Shown here: positions 1-7,032 of the stretch, one piece after another
Layout: each line of letters starts with the position of its first letter
How positions within the stretch are numbered: position 1 is the stretch's first letter
DNA from: Oscillospiraceae bacterium
GTDB taxonomy: Bacteria > Bacillota_A > Clostridia > Oscillospirales > Oscillospiraceae
DNA length: 7,576 nucleotides
Assembly (NCBI GenBank): GCA_017550765.1
Contig: JAFZOC010000046.1
Coordinates: 1 to 7,576 of the forward strand
Reading direction: 5' to 3'
Position numbers and translations under genes: made by a program
The notes under the pieces: model-generated
Told to the model about the DNA's origin: nothing
What the model saw: the letters and a program-made list of their open reading frames with translations, nothing else
Databases searched by the model: none

Positions 1-20
1 ACGCGCCGCCGTCTGTCCGA

Positions 21-1013
21 TCAGCAGGCGCGGGAGAGGGTCCAGCTGTCGCCCGCGTGGAAGGGCCCGCCGTCTTTCGTCACCGTGAACACGGCGCCGT
101 CCCAGCCGTAGACGATCTCAGCCTCCAGGCCGTCCTGCCCATGGAGGAGCAGCCTGCCCTCCCCGTCGGGGACCGCTTCTCCCTCGGCCACGCCCAGGCG
201 GATCGCGCTGAAGCGCGCCATGTAGCTGTTCTCCATGCCGGGGTAGATGCTGAGCATATCGAAGCCGCCAGCTCCAACCGGCTCACCGTAACCGCCGGCC
301 ACCGTCCGCGCCGGGAGCCGGAACTCCTCGCTGCGGGCCCCGGCCAGGATCCGGGCCAGCTGATAGCAGCGCACGCGGGTCAGAGACGCGTTCTCCTCCT
401 GCAGCAGCATGGGGTAGATGCTGCCGCCGCGATAGTCCTCCAGCGCCTGGGCGGCCAGCTGGTCCCGCAGCGAGATCCATTCGATCTCTTCCTGCAGGAG
501 CGTCTCCCTGGCAGCGGCGTCCAGCTCCGTCTGGAGCCGCGCCCAAAGGCTGTTGAGCTCCGTGTCCCAGACCTGGTAGGGCAGAGCCGCCGCCGCGTTC
601 ATCTCCGCCTGGGTCTCCGCCGTCAGGCCCGCGTCCCGATAACAGGCCGCCAGACGCTCCACCTTCCGCAGCTCTTCCTGCAGGCTCCCCGCGCCGGAGA
701 CGATCGTCTCCAGCGACGTCCGGATGTTGGCGGCCACATCCCCGCCCATGGGGTCGGCCGGCAGGAACTCCGCCGGGCCGTCCCAGACCAGATCCTCCTC
801 TTCCGCCGGGGCGGGGACCGGGGGATCTGTCACCAGCACCGGGGGCAGATCCTGCTCCTCGGTCGGGACCACGCCCTCCGGGTCCTCCAGGACGACGGGC
901 TCGCCCTTTTGGCCGCCGCAGGCGCAGAGCGCCAGGGCCAGGATCAGGGCCAGGGCGATCCAGCGCAGACGCGCCTTTCCGGATCGCCGACAGGGCCTTC
1001 TATCGTTCTTCAT
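21..1013 (-). CDS. Putative lipoprotein with LprI-like domain
   Basis: This 330-residue protein is probably exported and lipid-anchored. An Arg-rich start (residues 1-17) precedes a hydrophobic stretch (18-31) and a lipobox-like LCAC with Cys32 as the likely lipidated residue. A Pro/Glu-rich linker (about 38-80) follows. Residues about 137-224 resemble the LprI-type (DUF1311-like) lysozyme-inhibitor domain: LNSLWARL, then EEIEWISLRDQ, then GGSIYPMLLQEENASLTR. The C-terminal 110 residues look beta-rich and are not recognised; the last residue is Cys. The start was chosen because GGAGGAG (plus 1021-1027) sits 7 nt upstream and the signal sequence begins there; the frame is open further upstream, but that part is a shadow of the preceding gene. 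It is the last gene of the operon and overlaps its neighbour by 14 nt, implying translational coupling. LprI of Mycobacterium inhibits lysozyme; that role here is only inferred. Confidence 0.8.
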   Translation of the reverse strand: MKNDRRPCRRSGKARLRWIALALILALALCACGGQKGEPVVLEDPEGVVPTEEQDLPPVLVTDPPVPAPAEEEDLVWDGPAEFLPADPMGGDVAANIRTSLETIVSGAGSLQEELRKVERLAACYRDAGLTAETQAEMNAAAALPYQVWDTELNSLWARLQTELDAAARETLLQEEIEWISLRDQLAAQALEDYRGGSIYPMLLQEENASLTRVRCYQLARILAGARSEEFRLPARTVAGGYGEPVGAGGFDMLSIYPGMENSYMARFSAIRLGVAEGEAVPDGEGRLLLHGQDGLEAEIVYGWDGAVFTVTKDGGPFHAGDSWTLSRAC

Positions 1014-1458
1014 GTCCGCTCTCCTCCCGTCCTTCTTTCTCACGGGACTTGTCCCGGTGCGGAGCCGGGACGCCGTGCATCTCCAGGTACTTGCGCTCAT
1101 ACAGCTCCCGGTCGAACCAGAAACGCCGCATGGTATGGTCGAAATAGCCGCCGAACTCCTCCGACATCTCCGGCGCGAAGAGGACGAGCTTTGCAAAGCC
1201 ATAGCAGATGCAGCTCCAGTCCACCGAATAGCGCTTGAGCATGGGGACGATGTCCATGTCCGTAAAGTGATCCACATAGCGGCCCACCAGGTCCTCCCCG
1301 TCCTCGTCCAAGATCTCCAGGGCGACGAAGAGCTCGTTGGCGAAGATCTCCGCCACAGCGTAGCGCCCATCGGGTGACCGGGAGAGGCTCACCGGCTCCC
1401 AGGGGCCCTTCTTGACGCGGATCTGACCATCCGCCGGATCCAAGAGCGTCAGCCGCAT
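1000..1458 (-). CDS. Hypothetical protein, 152 aa
   Basis: I do not recognise this family. The protein is soluble-looking and acidic/aromatic, without a signal peptide or membrane segment. The N-terminal half is beta-like (QIRVKKGPWEPVSLSR, then AVAEIFANELFVALEILD) and is followed by a mixed region rich in D, Y, F and W (VDHFTDMDIVPMLKRY). The last 20 or so residues are a highly charged tail (RDKSREKEGREESGHEER), which falls where the frame approaches and then overlaps the lipoprotein start, so it may be poorly constrained. The start ATG lies in CATATG, with a G-rich SD (GGGGGAG, plus 1465-1471) 6 nt upstream. It is the middle gene of a three-gene operon, 45 nt after the Lar-like gene and overlapping the lipoprotein gene by 14 nt. 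A role linked to the lipoprotein is possible but cannot be inferred from sequence. Confidence 0.75.
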   Translation of the reverse strand: MRLTLLDPADGQIRVKKGPWEPVSLSRSPDGRYAVAEIFANELFVALEILDEDGEDLVGRYVDHFTDMDIVPMLKRYSVDWSCICYGFAKLVLFAPEMSEEFGGYFDHTMRRFWFDRELYERKYLEMHGVPAPHRDKSREKEGREESGHEER

Positions 1459-1503
1459 ATGCGCTCCCCCTCTCTGTGCCTTGATCTCTCGCAGGCGCTG
1501 GGC

Positions 1504-1752
1504 TCAGTCTCCCAGGCCGCTGCGCAGGATCTTCCCGATGTTCCAGAGATGGGCGGCCTTCTCCGCCGCCTCCCGGCGCTCGCTCGGTCTGCGATACTCG
1601 AAGTGCGCGGTATGGGCCCCGCAGTCCATGCAGACCGCGTACCAGCACCAGCCGTTCTCCTCCTCCAGCAGGCCGGGCCCGCCGCAGTAGGGGCAGTCCT
1701 GCAGTTCCAGATCCTGATGGATATCGCCGCTCTTTCCCGTCCTATCGTCCAT
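1504..1752 (-). CDS. Lar-like zinc-ribbon protein, 82 aa
   Basis: This small cytoplasmic protein has the layout of the Lar restriction-alleviation family (Lar_restr_allev type). It has a CPYCGG knuckle (Cys20, Cys23), an acidic turn, then a CWYAVCMDCGAHT segment (Cys36, Cys41, Cys44). The C-terminal helix contains the family-typical AAHLWN (Trp70-Asn71), corresponding to the usual AIEAWN. The cysteine pairs probably bind zinc. The start is secure: CATATG with AAGGAGGG (plus 1757-1764) directly upstream. It is the first gene of the minus-strand operon, with a promoter at 1796-1824 and a predicted leader of about 36 nt. Rac-prophage Lar modulates type I restriction, but many chromosomal and phage members have no tested function. 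No restriction-modification gene is visible here, so an anti-restriction role should not be assumed. Confidence 0.75.
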   Translation of the reverse strand: MDDRTGKSGDIHQDLELQDCPYCGGPGLLEEENGWCWYAVCMDCGAHTAHFEYRRPSERREAAEKAAHLWNIGKILRSGLGD

Positions 1753-1795
1753 ATGTCCCTCCTTGGGCTATGCCCTTCGTGTCGTTCTGCGTCCC

Positions 1796-1824
1796 ACTAT
1801 AGCACGATCTGCCCCGGGCCGCAA
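1796..1824 (-). promoter_or_regulatory. Promoter of the three-gene minus-strand operon
   Basis: Read on the minus strand, TTGCGG (plus 1819-1824) is followed by a 17-bp spacer and TATAGT (plus 1796-1801). The -10 is preceded by TGC, giving an extended -10 (TGCTATAGT). The start point would be near 1789, about 36 nt before the first ATG. The -35 is a weak match, but the spacing and extended -10 make the assignment credible. Confidence 0.6.
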
Positions 1825-1826
1825 GC

Positions 1827-1846
1827 GCGGATCCGGGCGGATCGGG
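1827..1846. repeat. Two tandem 10-bp repeats between divergent promoters
   Basis: GCGGATCCGG (1827-1836) is followed directly by GCGGATCGGG (1837-1846), with one mismatch. The first copy contains the palindrome CGGATCCG. The pair occupies most of the 25-bp gap between the -35 boxes of the two divergent promoters, and the copies are one helical turn apart. It could be an operator, but GC-rich sequence gives such repeats by chance. Confidence 0.35.
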
Positions 1847-1849
1847 CCC

Positions 1850-1878
1850 TTGCTTTTCCCAAAGCGCTGTTCTATACT
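1850..1878 (+). promoter_or_regulatory. Promoter of lplA
   Basis: TTGCTT (1850-1855), a 17-bp spacer and TATACT (1873-1878) form a good sigma-A-type promoter. The start point would be near 1885, giving a leader of about 55 nt before the proposed ATC start at 1940. The position fits that start better than the GTG at 2006. Confidence 0.65.
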
Positions 1879-1894
1879 GTTTCCTTGAGATGGG

Positions 1895-1915
1895 CTGCCC
1901 CGCACAGGCGGGCAG
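1895..1915 (+). promoter_or_regulatory. Hairpin in the lplA leader
   Basis: CTGCCC (1895-1900) pairs with GGGCAG (1910-1915), and after a one-base bulge GC (1902-1903) pairs with GC (1908-1909), closing an ACAG loop. It lies 10 nt upstream of the lplA ribosome binding site. It may influence translation, but no known riboswitch is recognised. Confidence 0.25.
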
Positions 1916-1925
1916 GCTCTGTGAG

Positions 1926-1932
1926 AGGAGGG
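1926..1932 (+). promoter_or_regulatory. Ribosome binding site that points to an ATC start for lplA
   Basis: AGGAGGG lies 7 nt before ATC at 1940, which is ideal spacing. In the same frame a TGA at 1922-1924 closes the region upstream, and no ATG occurs between it and 2006. The first GTG (2006) is 73 nt from this site, too far to be served by it. Confidence 0.7.
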
Positions 1933-1939
1933 ATCTCCC

Positions 1940-2938
1940 ATCGATCGTCTCGCCTATCTGATACTGGACGGCACCGACGCCGCCTGGGACCTGGCCGCGG
2001 AACAGGTGGCTTTCGACAGCCTCCCCCGGGACCGGAGCTATCTGCTGCTCTGGCAGAGCCGCAGCGCCGTCGTCATCGGCAAGCATCAGGACGCTCTCGC
2101 CGAGATCGACCGGGCCTATGTGGAGGCGGAGCAGATCCAGGTGGTGCGCCGTCTCTCCGGCGGCGGCGCCGTCTACCACGACCTGGGCGACCTGAACTAC
2201 AGCTACATCACCGACGCCCCCGGCGGCGTCCTGGACCTGGGGCGCTTCTGCCGGCCGGTGCTTCAGGCGCTGCGGGCCATGGGCCTCCCCGTGGAGCTCA
2301 CCGGGCGAAACGACATGGTCCTGGACGGGCGCAAGGTCTCCGGCAGCGCCCAGTATGTCCGCCAGGGCCGTGTGATGCACCACGGCACCCTGCTCTTCGA
2401 CACGGATCTGGACAAGATGGCCCGGGCCCTGCGGGCAGATCCCGAGAAGATCCGCTCCAAGGGAGTCGCCTCGGTGCGCAGCCGGGTGACGCTGCTGCGG
2501 CCGGCTCTGCCGGAAGATATGGATATGCCCCAGTTCCGTGCGCGGCTGCTGCAGGAGCTGCAGCGGCAGCTCCCAGGCGAGCTCATGCGCTTCGGCGCCG
2601 AGGAGCTCCGGCAGATCGACGCGCTCTGTCGGACGCGCTACGGGACCTGGGAGTGGACCTTCGGCGCCTCGCCCCCCTGCGATCAGGTCCTGCGGCGGCG
2701 TTTCGAGGGCTGCGGCACGGTGGAGGCACGGCTGCGCCTGGAGCGCGGACGGATCGCGGCGCTGCAGTTCGTGGGCGATTTCTTCAGCTCTGTCGAGCCG
2801 GAAGAGCTGGCCGCCACGCTCCTGGGCTGTCCCCTGGAGCAGGACGCCCTTCGGGCTGCTCTGTCGGGGACCGACGTCTCCCGCTATCTCCTGGGCCTGG
2901 ACGCGGAGCGGCTGATCGCGCTGCTCTGCCAGGGCTGA
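1940..2938 (+). CDS. lplA: Lipoate-protein ligase A
   Basis: This enzyme activates free lipoate with ATP to lipoyl-AMP and transfers it to a lysine of lipoyl-domain proteins (GcvH, E2 subunits) in the cytoplasm. From the ATC at 1940 it has 332 residues, close to E. coli LplA (338), and matches it along most of its length. Visible motifs are the N-terminal WDLAAEQ, VVIGKHQ, RRLSGGGAVYHDLG (about 70-83), GRNDMVLDGRKVSGSA with catalytic Lys132 (E. coli Lys133), MHHGTLL and KGVASVRSRVT. The small C-terminal domain is present, opened by WEWTFGASPP (the E. coli equivalent is WEWNFGQAP). Starting at GTG 2006 would remove 22 residues, including the conserved N-terminal strand and helix. Promoter and SD both fit ATC 1940. 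No lipoate synthase, octanoyltransferase or lipoylated-enzyme gene is adjacent, so it probably acts in salvage. Function is near certain; the exact start is less so. Confidence 0.93.
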   Translation: MDRLAYLILDGTDAAWDLAAEQVAFDSLPRDRSYLLLWQSRSAVVIGKHQDALAEIDRAYVEAEQIQVVRRLSGGGAVYHDLGDLNYSYITDAPGGVLDLGRFCRPVLQALRAMGLPVELTGRNDMVLDGRKVSGSAQYVRQGRVMHHGTLLFDTDLDKMARALRADPEKIRSKGVASVRSRVTLLRPALPEDMDMPQFRARLLQELQRQLPGELMRFGAEELRQIDALCRTRYGTWEWTFGASPPCDQVLRRRFEGCGTVEARLRLERGRIAALQFVGDFFSSVEPEELAATLLGCPLEQDALRAALSGTDVSRYLLGLDAERLIALLCQG

Positions 2939-2981
2939 GGGCGCCGGTCCTCCGTCATCTTCCCGGCGACATACGTGAAAC

Positions 2982-3013
2982 AGGCAGCCGGTCTCATCCG
3001 AGACCGGCTGCCT
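2982..3013. terminator. Bidirectional terminator between lplA and the peptidase gene
   Basis: A perfect 14-bp stem, AGGCAGCCGGTCTC (2982-2995) with its complement (3000-3013), closes an ATCC loop. On the plus strand the stem's final T is followed by TTC, and on the minus strand GTTTCAC follows, so both T-tracts are short. It lies 43 nt after the lplA stop and about 40 nt past the convergent peptidase stop. It probably serves both genes. Confidence 0.8.
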
Positions 3014-3053
3014 TTCATGCTCGATCAGGTCTGCCCGGGGACGCGCCTGCGTC

Positions 3054-5939
3054 TCACGGCGTCAGGCGGCTCTCGAGGAGCTCGCCGCAGGCGTCCAGCT
3101 GGGCGCTGCCGCCCACCACGCAGGCGGTCTGCCGCTCCCGGATCGCGTCCAGGGCCGGGCAGAGGGCCAGCAGGTCAGCAGGCGTGGTGTGCAGGAGCTC
3201 TGAATACCAGCGGCAGACGTCCTCCTGGCCCACGCCTTTGAAGAAGCGGTCTTCCGCCAGGTCGCGGCGCTCCTCCTCCGTCAGCAGCGGGTCCAGCGTG
3301 GACACGGAGCCCAGGATGAAGCCCGTGAGGTCGGGGTCCTCAGCGCAGAAGCCCCGCACGAACTCCGCCGCCCGGTCGATCACGCCCAGAGAGCGTCCCG
3401 GCTGGGGGTCGCGATAGGTGTAGAAGCCCAGATCGCCGCTGTCCCGACCCATGAGTCCGCAGCCATAGGCGCCGCCCTGGACGCGGATCTCGCTCCAGAG
3501 ATAGACGAAGTTGAGGATATTGGCCAGCACCGGGATGCTGCCCCTGTAGCCCATACCGCAGGTCCGCAGGTCCGTGGCCCGGGAGGCGTAGCCCACCGCC
3601 GCCGGGATCTGGATGCCCTCACGCCGCGTGCCCAAAGGCGCGTAGGTCGCCTCCGCCGGCGGTACGACGCCGTCGCTGGGGAAAGCGGCGATCAGCAGTT
3701 CGAGAAGGTCCTCCGGGACGTTCTCCGTGGCCGAGAGGGTCAGCCGCTCCGCCGTCGCGCACTTGCGCAGCAGACGTGAGAGACCTTCGAGGAGCCCGTC
3801 CAGCGCGGCGTCCTCCGCCGTGCTCCACTTTTTCAGACGCAGGGCCAGCTCCGTTCCGGCGATATGCTCCTTCGCCACGCCGTGGGCGCTGTTGTAGGCG
3901 CAGGTGCGCATCATGGCGTACTGATGGCCGGCGGAGGACATGGCCATCTGGGCGTTCAGGGCAGCCTGCTGCAGAAGATCCCGCAGGAGGCGCCTGTCGC
4001 TCAGATCCGTCTCGGTGAGGATCTCCCGCAGGAGCTCCGCCGCAGGCACGCCCTGTTCCTCCAGGCACACCACCGAGGCCGTCAGCTGCACCCTGCAGTG
4101 CTCCGGGTCGCTCCCGGGGAGCACGTTGGGCTGGATCTTCAGCTTGCCGATCCGCTCTTTGACCAGCATCTGCAGCGCTTCCCCGCTGTGGCGTCTCGTG
4201 CCCATGATGCCGAGGGTCGAGCAGAGCACCACCAGTTTTGGCAGTTCCTCCAGCGCCAGGTCCGTGGCCTTGAAAATGGTCTTGAAGGCCAGGAGCTTCC
4301 CGGCGGTCTTGTGGCGCAGCACCTGGATCCCGCCCAGCCGGCCCACGGTCATGGGCAGCTCTGCAGGCTGTTCCTTCAGGTCGGAGAGCTTCAGCACCGG
4401 GATCGTAGCCAGGGCCTCGGGGCTGTCCGGCGTCTGCTGCCAGGCGGCCAGGCTCTCCGCCTGCCGCTGCAGTTCCGCCTTGCGGTCCTCGGTCCAGGCC
4501 GCGCTCTCCGCCGCCACGCGCTCCGCCTCGCGCCGGGCCTTCTCTTCGCCCAGGGTGTGGGACGGCGTCAGCACGATCGTGACGATGTGTTCCTCGTCCA
4601 GGAACAGTTCCCGCAGGAGCTCGGCGAAGTATCCGCTGTCCAGCTCCCGCTCCAGGGCGTGCAGGCTGTCCTCCACCAGCAGGGGCTGTGCGGGGTCGCC
4701 GCCGTAGAGCCAGGCGTCCAGCATCGTCAGCGCCTCGGTCAGGCTGCGGGGGGCATAGCCGCTGTCCCGGTCACGGCGCTGGAAGGCGAAATGGTTGAAG
4801 CAGGCCTGCAGGCGCTGCGCGTCCAGGCCCTCCGCCGCGATCTTCTCCACGGTCTCGCGGACCGTCCGGTGGATCTCGTCCAGTTTCTCCGCGTCGGTGT
4901 TCCACACGGTCCAGCAGACGATCTCCTGCTGGAGCCCGTCCTCTACGTCCAGCTGCAGATCCTGGCCCAGGCCCGCCGACAGCACCGCCTTCTTCAGCGG
5001 CGCGTCGTTGTCCCCGGCCAGGTAGTCGGCCAGGATGTGGGCGGCGAAGGTGCGCTGCTGCTCGTCGAAACGGCAGAAGGTGCGGGCGCCGCAGACGATC
5101 GCGCGGCCTTCCAGCGGTTCCTCCTGCCCCACCTCATAAGGGATCTCGCAGGTGAGCGCCTTCACGGGCTCCTGCATGGGGATGTCGAAGACCATCTCCT
5201 GCCGGTCGTACCCGCACAGGAAGCTGTCGATCTTCTCCAGCGCCGCGTCCAGATCCACGCTGCCCACCAGCGCGATCCGGGCGTTGGAGGGATGGTAGTA
5301 GCGCCGGTGGTCGGCCAGGAACTGCTCATAGCTCAGATCCGGGATGTGGGCCGGATCGCCGCCGGAGACGAAGCGATAGCAGTTGTCCGGGAAGAGCAGC
5401 TCGCTGATGGCGTTGAACAGCACGGTATAGGGCGAGCCGAAAGCGCCCTTCATCTCGTTGAACACCACGCCGGTGTACCTGGTCTCTTCGCCCAGCTCAT
5501 AGCGCCAGCCCTCCTGGCGAAAGATCTCCGGCTTGTGATAGATCGCCGGGTGGAGCACCGCATCCAGGTACACGTCCATCAGGTCCAGGAAGTCCTGGTC
5601 GTTGCGGCTGCTGATGGGATAGACCGTCTTGTCCGGGTAGGTCATGGCGTTGAGGAAGGTCTGCACCGAGCTCTTCAGCAGCTCCACGAAAGGCTCCTTC
5701 ACCGGGTACTTGTCCGAACCGCAGAGCACCGAGTGCTCCAAAATGTGGAACACGCCGGTGGAGTCCTCCGGCAGGGTCTTGAAAGCGATGGAGAAGGCCT
5801 TGTTCTCATCCGCCCGTTCCAGCCAGACGAGCTGGGCCCCGGTCTTCTCATGTTCCAGCTCCCAGAGCCTCGCCGAGAGCTCAGGCAGCTCCCGTACCTG
5901 TTTGACCACCGATCCGTGCAGCTTGGTCCCGACCTGCAT
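3054..5939 (-). CDS. M16C family zinc metallopeptidase (PreP/falcilysin-like)
   Basis: This is a 961-residue insulinase-superfamily peptidase, the usual length for M16C enzymes in which two M16 halves are joined in one chain. Such enzymes enclose and degrade short unfolded peptides in a closed chamber. The inverted zinc motif HILEH is at His65-Glu68-His69, with the probable third ligand Glu162 in VVFNEMKGAFGSPY. CGSDKYPVKEPFVELLKSS and NAMTYPDKTVYP are typical of the family. The middle (about 450-700) matches the M16C-associated linker region. The C-terminal half carries the substrate-binding Arg/Tyr pair in SEIRVQGGAYG (about Arg819, Tyr825). There is no signal peptide, so it is presumably cytoplasmic. 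The ATG at 5939 was chosen because AAGGAGG (plus 5948-5954) lies 8 nt upstream; the ATG at 5945 is only 2 nt away, and one at 6050 lies upstream of the promoter. It is monocistronic. The natural substrate is unknown. Confidence 0.93.
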   Translation of the reverse strand: MQVGTKLHGSVVKQVRELPELSARLWELEHEKTGAQLVWLERADENKAFSIAFKTLPEDSTGVFHILEHSVLCGSDKYPVKEPFVELLKSSVQTFLNAMTYPDKTVYPISSRNDQDFLDLMDVYLDAVLHPAIYHKPEIFRQEGWRYELGEETRYTGVVFNEMKGAFGSPYTVLFNAISELLFPDNCYRFVSGGDPAHIPDLSYEQFLADHRRYYHPSNARIALVGSVDLDAALEKIDSFLCGYDRQEMVFDIPMQEPVKALTCEIPYEVGQEEPLEGRAIVCGARTFCRFDEQQRTFAAHILADYLAGDNDAPLKKAVLSAGLGQDLQLDVEDGLQQEIVCWTVWNTDAEKLDEIHRTVRETVEKIAAEGLDAQRLQACFNHFAFQRRDRDSGYAPRSLTEALTMLDAWLYGGDPAQPLLVEDSLHALERELDSGYFAELLRELFLDEEHIVTIVLTPSHTLGEEKARREAERVAAESAAWTEDRKAELQRQAESLAAWQQTPDSPEALATIPVLKLSDLKEQPAELPMTVGRLGGIQVLRHKTAGKLLAFKTIFKATDLALEELPKLVVLCSTLGIMGTRRHSGEALQMLVKERIGKLKIQPNVLPGSDPEHCRVQLTASVVCLEEQGVPAAELLREILTETDLSDRRLLRDLLQQAALNAQMAMSSAGHQYAMMRTCAYNSAHGVAKEHIAGTELALRLKKWSTAEDAALDGLLEGLSRLLRKCATAERLTLSATENVPEDLLELLIAAFPSDGVVPPAEATYAPLGTRREGIQIPAAVGYASRATDLRTCGMGYRGSIPVLANILNFVYLWSEIRVQGGAYGCGLMGRDSGDLGFYTYRDPQPGRSLGVIDRAAEFVRGFCAEDPDLTGFILGSVSTLDPLLTEEERRDLAEDRFFKGVGQEDVCRWYSELLHTTPADLLALCPALDAIRERQTACVVGGSAQLDACGELLESRLTP

Positions 5940-6018
5940 ATGCATGTCCTCCTTCGTTTCGTGTGTCTTGTTCTGTGTCTCCCGGACGGACGCGGCCGCC
6001 CGGGGATCCTTCCTCCTT

Positions 6019-6047
6019 ATCATAGCCACATGGAGGCGTAAAGTCAA
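6019..6047 (-). promoter_or_regulatory. Promoter of the M16C peptidase gene
   Basis: On the minus strand TTGACT (plus 6042-6047), a 17-bp spacer and TATGAT (plus 6019-6024) form a near-consensus promoter. Transcription would start near 6012, leaving a leader of about 70 nt. This excludes the in-frame ATG at 6050 as the start of the peptidase. Confidence 0.75.
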
Positions 6048-6115
6048 CATTTGCAGCGTCTCTGTCCGTCGCTCCCGGGGGCTGCCCGCCGGAGACGGGT
6101 CATTCGCAGCTGCAG

Positions 6116-6144
6116 TTGACGCTGTCCGGCAGACCGTCTATAAT
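6116..6144 (+). promoter_or_regulatory. Promoter of the esterase gene
   Basis: TTGACG (6116-6121), a 17-bp spacer and a perfect TATAAT (6139-6144) form the best promoter in the window. Transcription would start near 6151, about 43 nt before the ATG. The 8-bp palindrome GCAGCTGC (6106-6113) sits just upstream of the -35 and might be a regulator site. Confidence 0.8.
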
Positions 6145-6193
6145 GGGGGGACGAGAGATCGGTCCGCCAGACCGCGCCGAAAGGACGATGACC

Positions 6194-6946
6194 ATGATCC
6201 GTGTGAAAAAGATCCAGATCCCACAGCTGCCCACCAAAGACGGGCGCAGACTGTACGTGTATCTCCCCCGGGACTACGCCGGCAGCGAGGAGCGCTACCC
6301 GGTGCTGTACATGTTCGACGGGCACAATGTGTTCTATGACAGCCACGCCACCTACGGCAAGAGCTGGGGCATGAAAGCTTACCTGGAGAAGACGAAGCTG
6401 CCGCTGATCCTCGTGGCGGTGGAGTGCAACACCGAGGGCACCCGGCGGCTGAACGAGTATACCCCCTGGACCTTCTCCCGGCGGGGCCTCGGCACGATCG
6501 AAGCCTTGGGCCGGGCCACCATGGACTGGTTCGTGGATGACCTGAAGCCGGAGATCGACCGGACCTACCGGACCCTCCCCGACAGGGCGCACACGCTGAT
6601 CGCGGGCAGCTCCATGGGTGGACTGATGAGCCTCTACGCAGTGGTGCAGTATAATGCCGTCTTTTCCCGGGCCGCCGCCCTCTCCCCCAGTCTCTGGGTG
6701 GACCCCAAAGCCCTGGCGGAGCTGATCCGGAGCCGGGACCTGCGCTCCCCCACGAGCATCTACATGGACATGGGCAGCGGCGAGGTCGCCGGACACCGGC
6801 ATGCCCTCAGCGGCATGTTCGACGTGGCGAAGCTCCTCACCAAGTCCGGCGCCGATGTGGCGGCGCGGGTGGTCCCGGGGGCCATGCACTGCGAGGCCGC
6901 CTGGGAGGAGCGGATCCCGGTCTTCTTCCAGTATCTGCTGGGATGA
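6194..6946 (+). CDS. Esterase D-type alpha/beta hydrolase
   Basis: This 250-residue protein resembles the putative esterase family (PF00756; esterase D, Fes/IroE-like, antigen 85-type fold). Early strands lead to YPVLYMFDGHNVFYD (35-49), a characteristic family motif. The nucleophile elbow is GSSMGG with Ser140, followed by the helix LMSLYAVVQY. SRAAALSPSLW is also typical. The general base is probably His232 in GAMHCEAAW, and the acid is probably Asp192 or a nearby acidic residue (IYMDMGSGE). There is no signal peptide, so it is presumably cytoplasmic. The start at 6194 has AGGA 8 nt upstream; an in-frame ATG at 6188 is only 2 nt from the SD and would add two residues. It diverges from the peptidase gene and has its own strong promoter. 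Members act on varied esters, including siderophores and S-formylglutathione; no siderophore or formaldehyde gene is nearby, so the substrate is not predicted. Confidence 0.88.
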   Translation: MIRVKKIQIPQLPTKDGRRLYVYLPRDYAGSEERYPVLYMFDGHNVFYDSHATYGKSWGMKAYLEKTKLPLILVAVECNTEGTRRLNEYTPWTFSRRGLGTIEALGRATMDWFVDDLKPEIDRTYRTLPDRAHTLIAGSSMGGLMSLYAVVQYNAVFSRAAALSPSLWVDPKALAELIRSRDLRSPTSIYMDMGSGEVAGHRHALSGMFDVAKLLTKSGADVAARVVPGAMHCEAAWEERIPVFFQYLLG

Positions 6947-7032
6947 GCTCCGCGCCGGACGCAGCGGCGCGGCAGGCGCCGGGAAGGGCAGCGAGCCGCC
7001 GCCCGGGCCGGACAAGTCCGGATACGACCGCC

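Noticed and set aside
57..1238. A 393-codon plus-strand open frame opposite the lipoprotein and 152-residue genes
   Set aside because: No ribosome binding site was seen, the composition is typical of a shadow frame, and the minus-strand genes have SDs, a lipobox and a domain match.
1014..1370. A 119-codon N-terminal extension of the lipoprotein
   Set aside because: The extension is Ser/Arg/Trp-rich, overlaps the preceding gene, and would bury the signal sequence inside the protein; the SD at 1021-1027 supports the start at 1013.
1504..1752. An anti-restriction or phage-defence island based on the Lar-like protein
   Set aside because: No restriction-modification, phage or other defence gene is present, and Lar-like domains are common in genomes without known linkage to restriction.
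1459..3417. A 652-codon plus-strand open frame spanning the Lar-like gene, lplA and the 3' end of the peptidase gene
   Set aside because: It crosses two promoters, a terminator and genes on both strands; the translation is Arg/Pro/Ala-rich without motifs, and lplA is unmistakable in another frame.
1456..5942. CATATG at three minus-strand start codons (1456, 1750, 5937) as a shared signal
   Set aside because: Each follows a different leader; three short matches around start codons are easily chance.
3864..6041. A 725-codon plus-strand open frame antisense to the peptidase gene
   Set aside because: It lies wholly opposite a gene with clear family motifs, its translation is low-complexity (rich in Q, H, R, L and V), and long antisense frames are expected in GC-rich coding DNA.
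5940..6050. Upstream start of the peptidase at 6050 (998 residues)
   Set aside because: That ATG lies upstream of the -35 box of the likely promoter and has no SD; the extra residues show no targeting features.
7008..7021. CCGGAC-AA-GTCCGG as a terminator for the esterase gene
   Set aside because: The stem is short with a tight loop and no T-tract follows.
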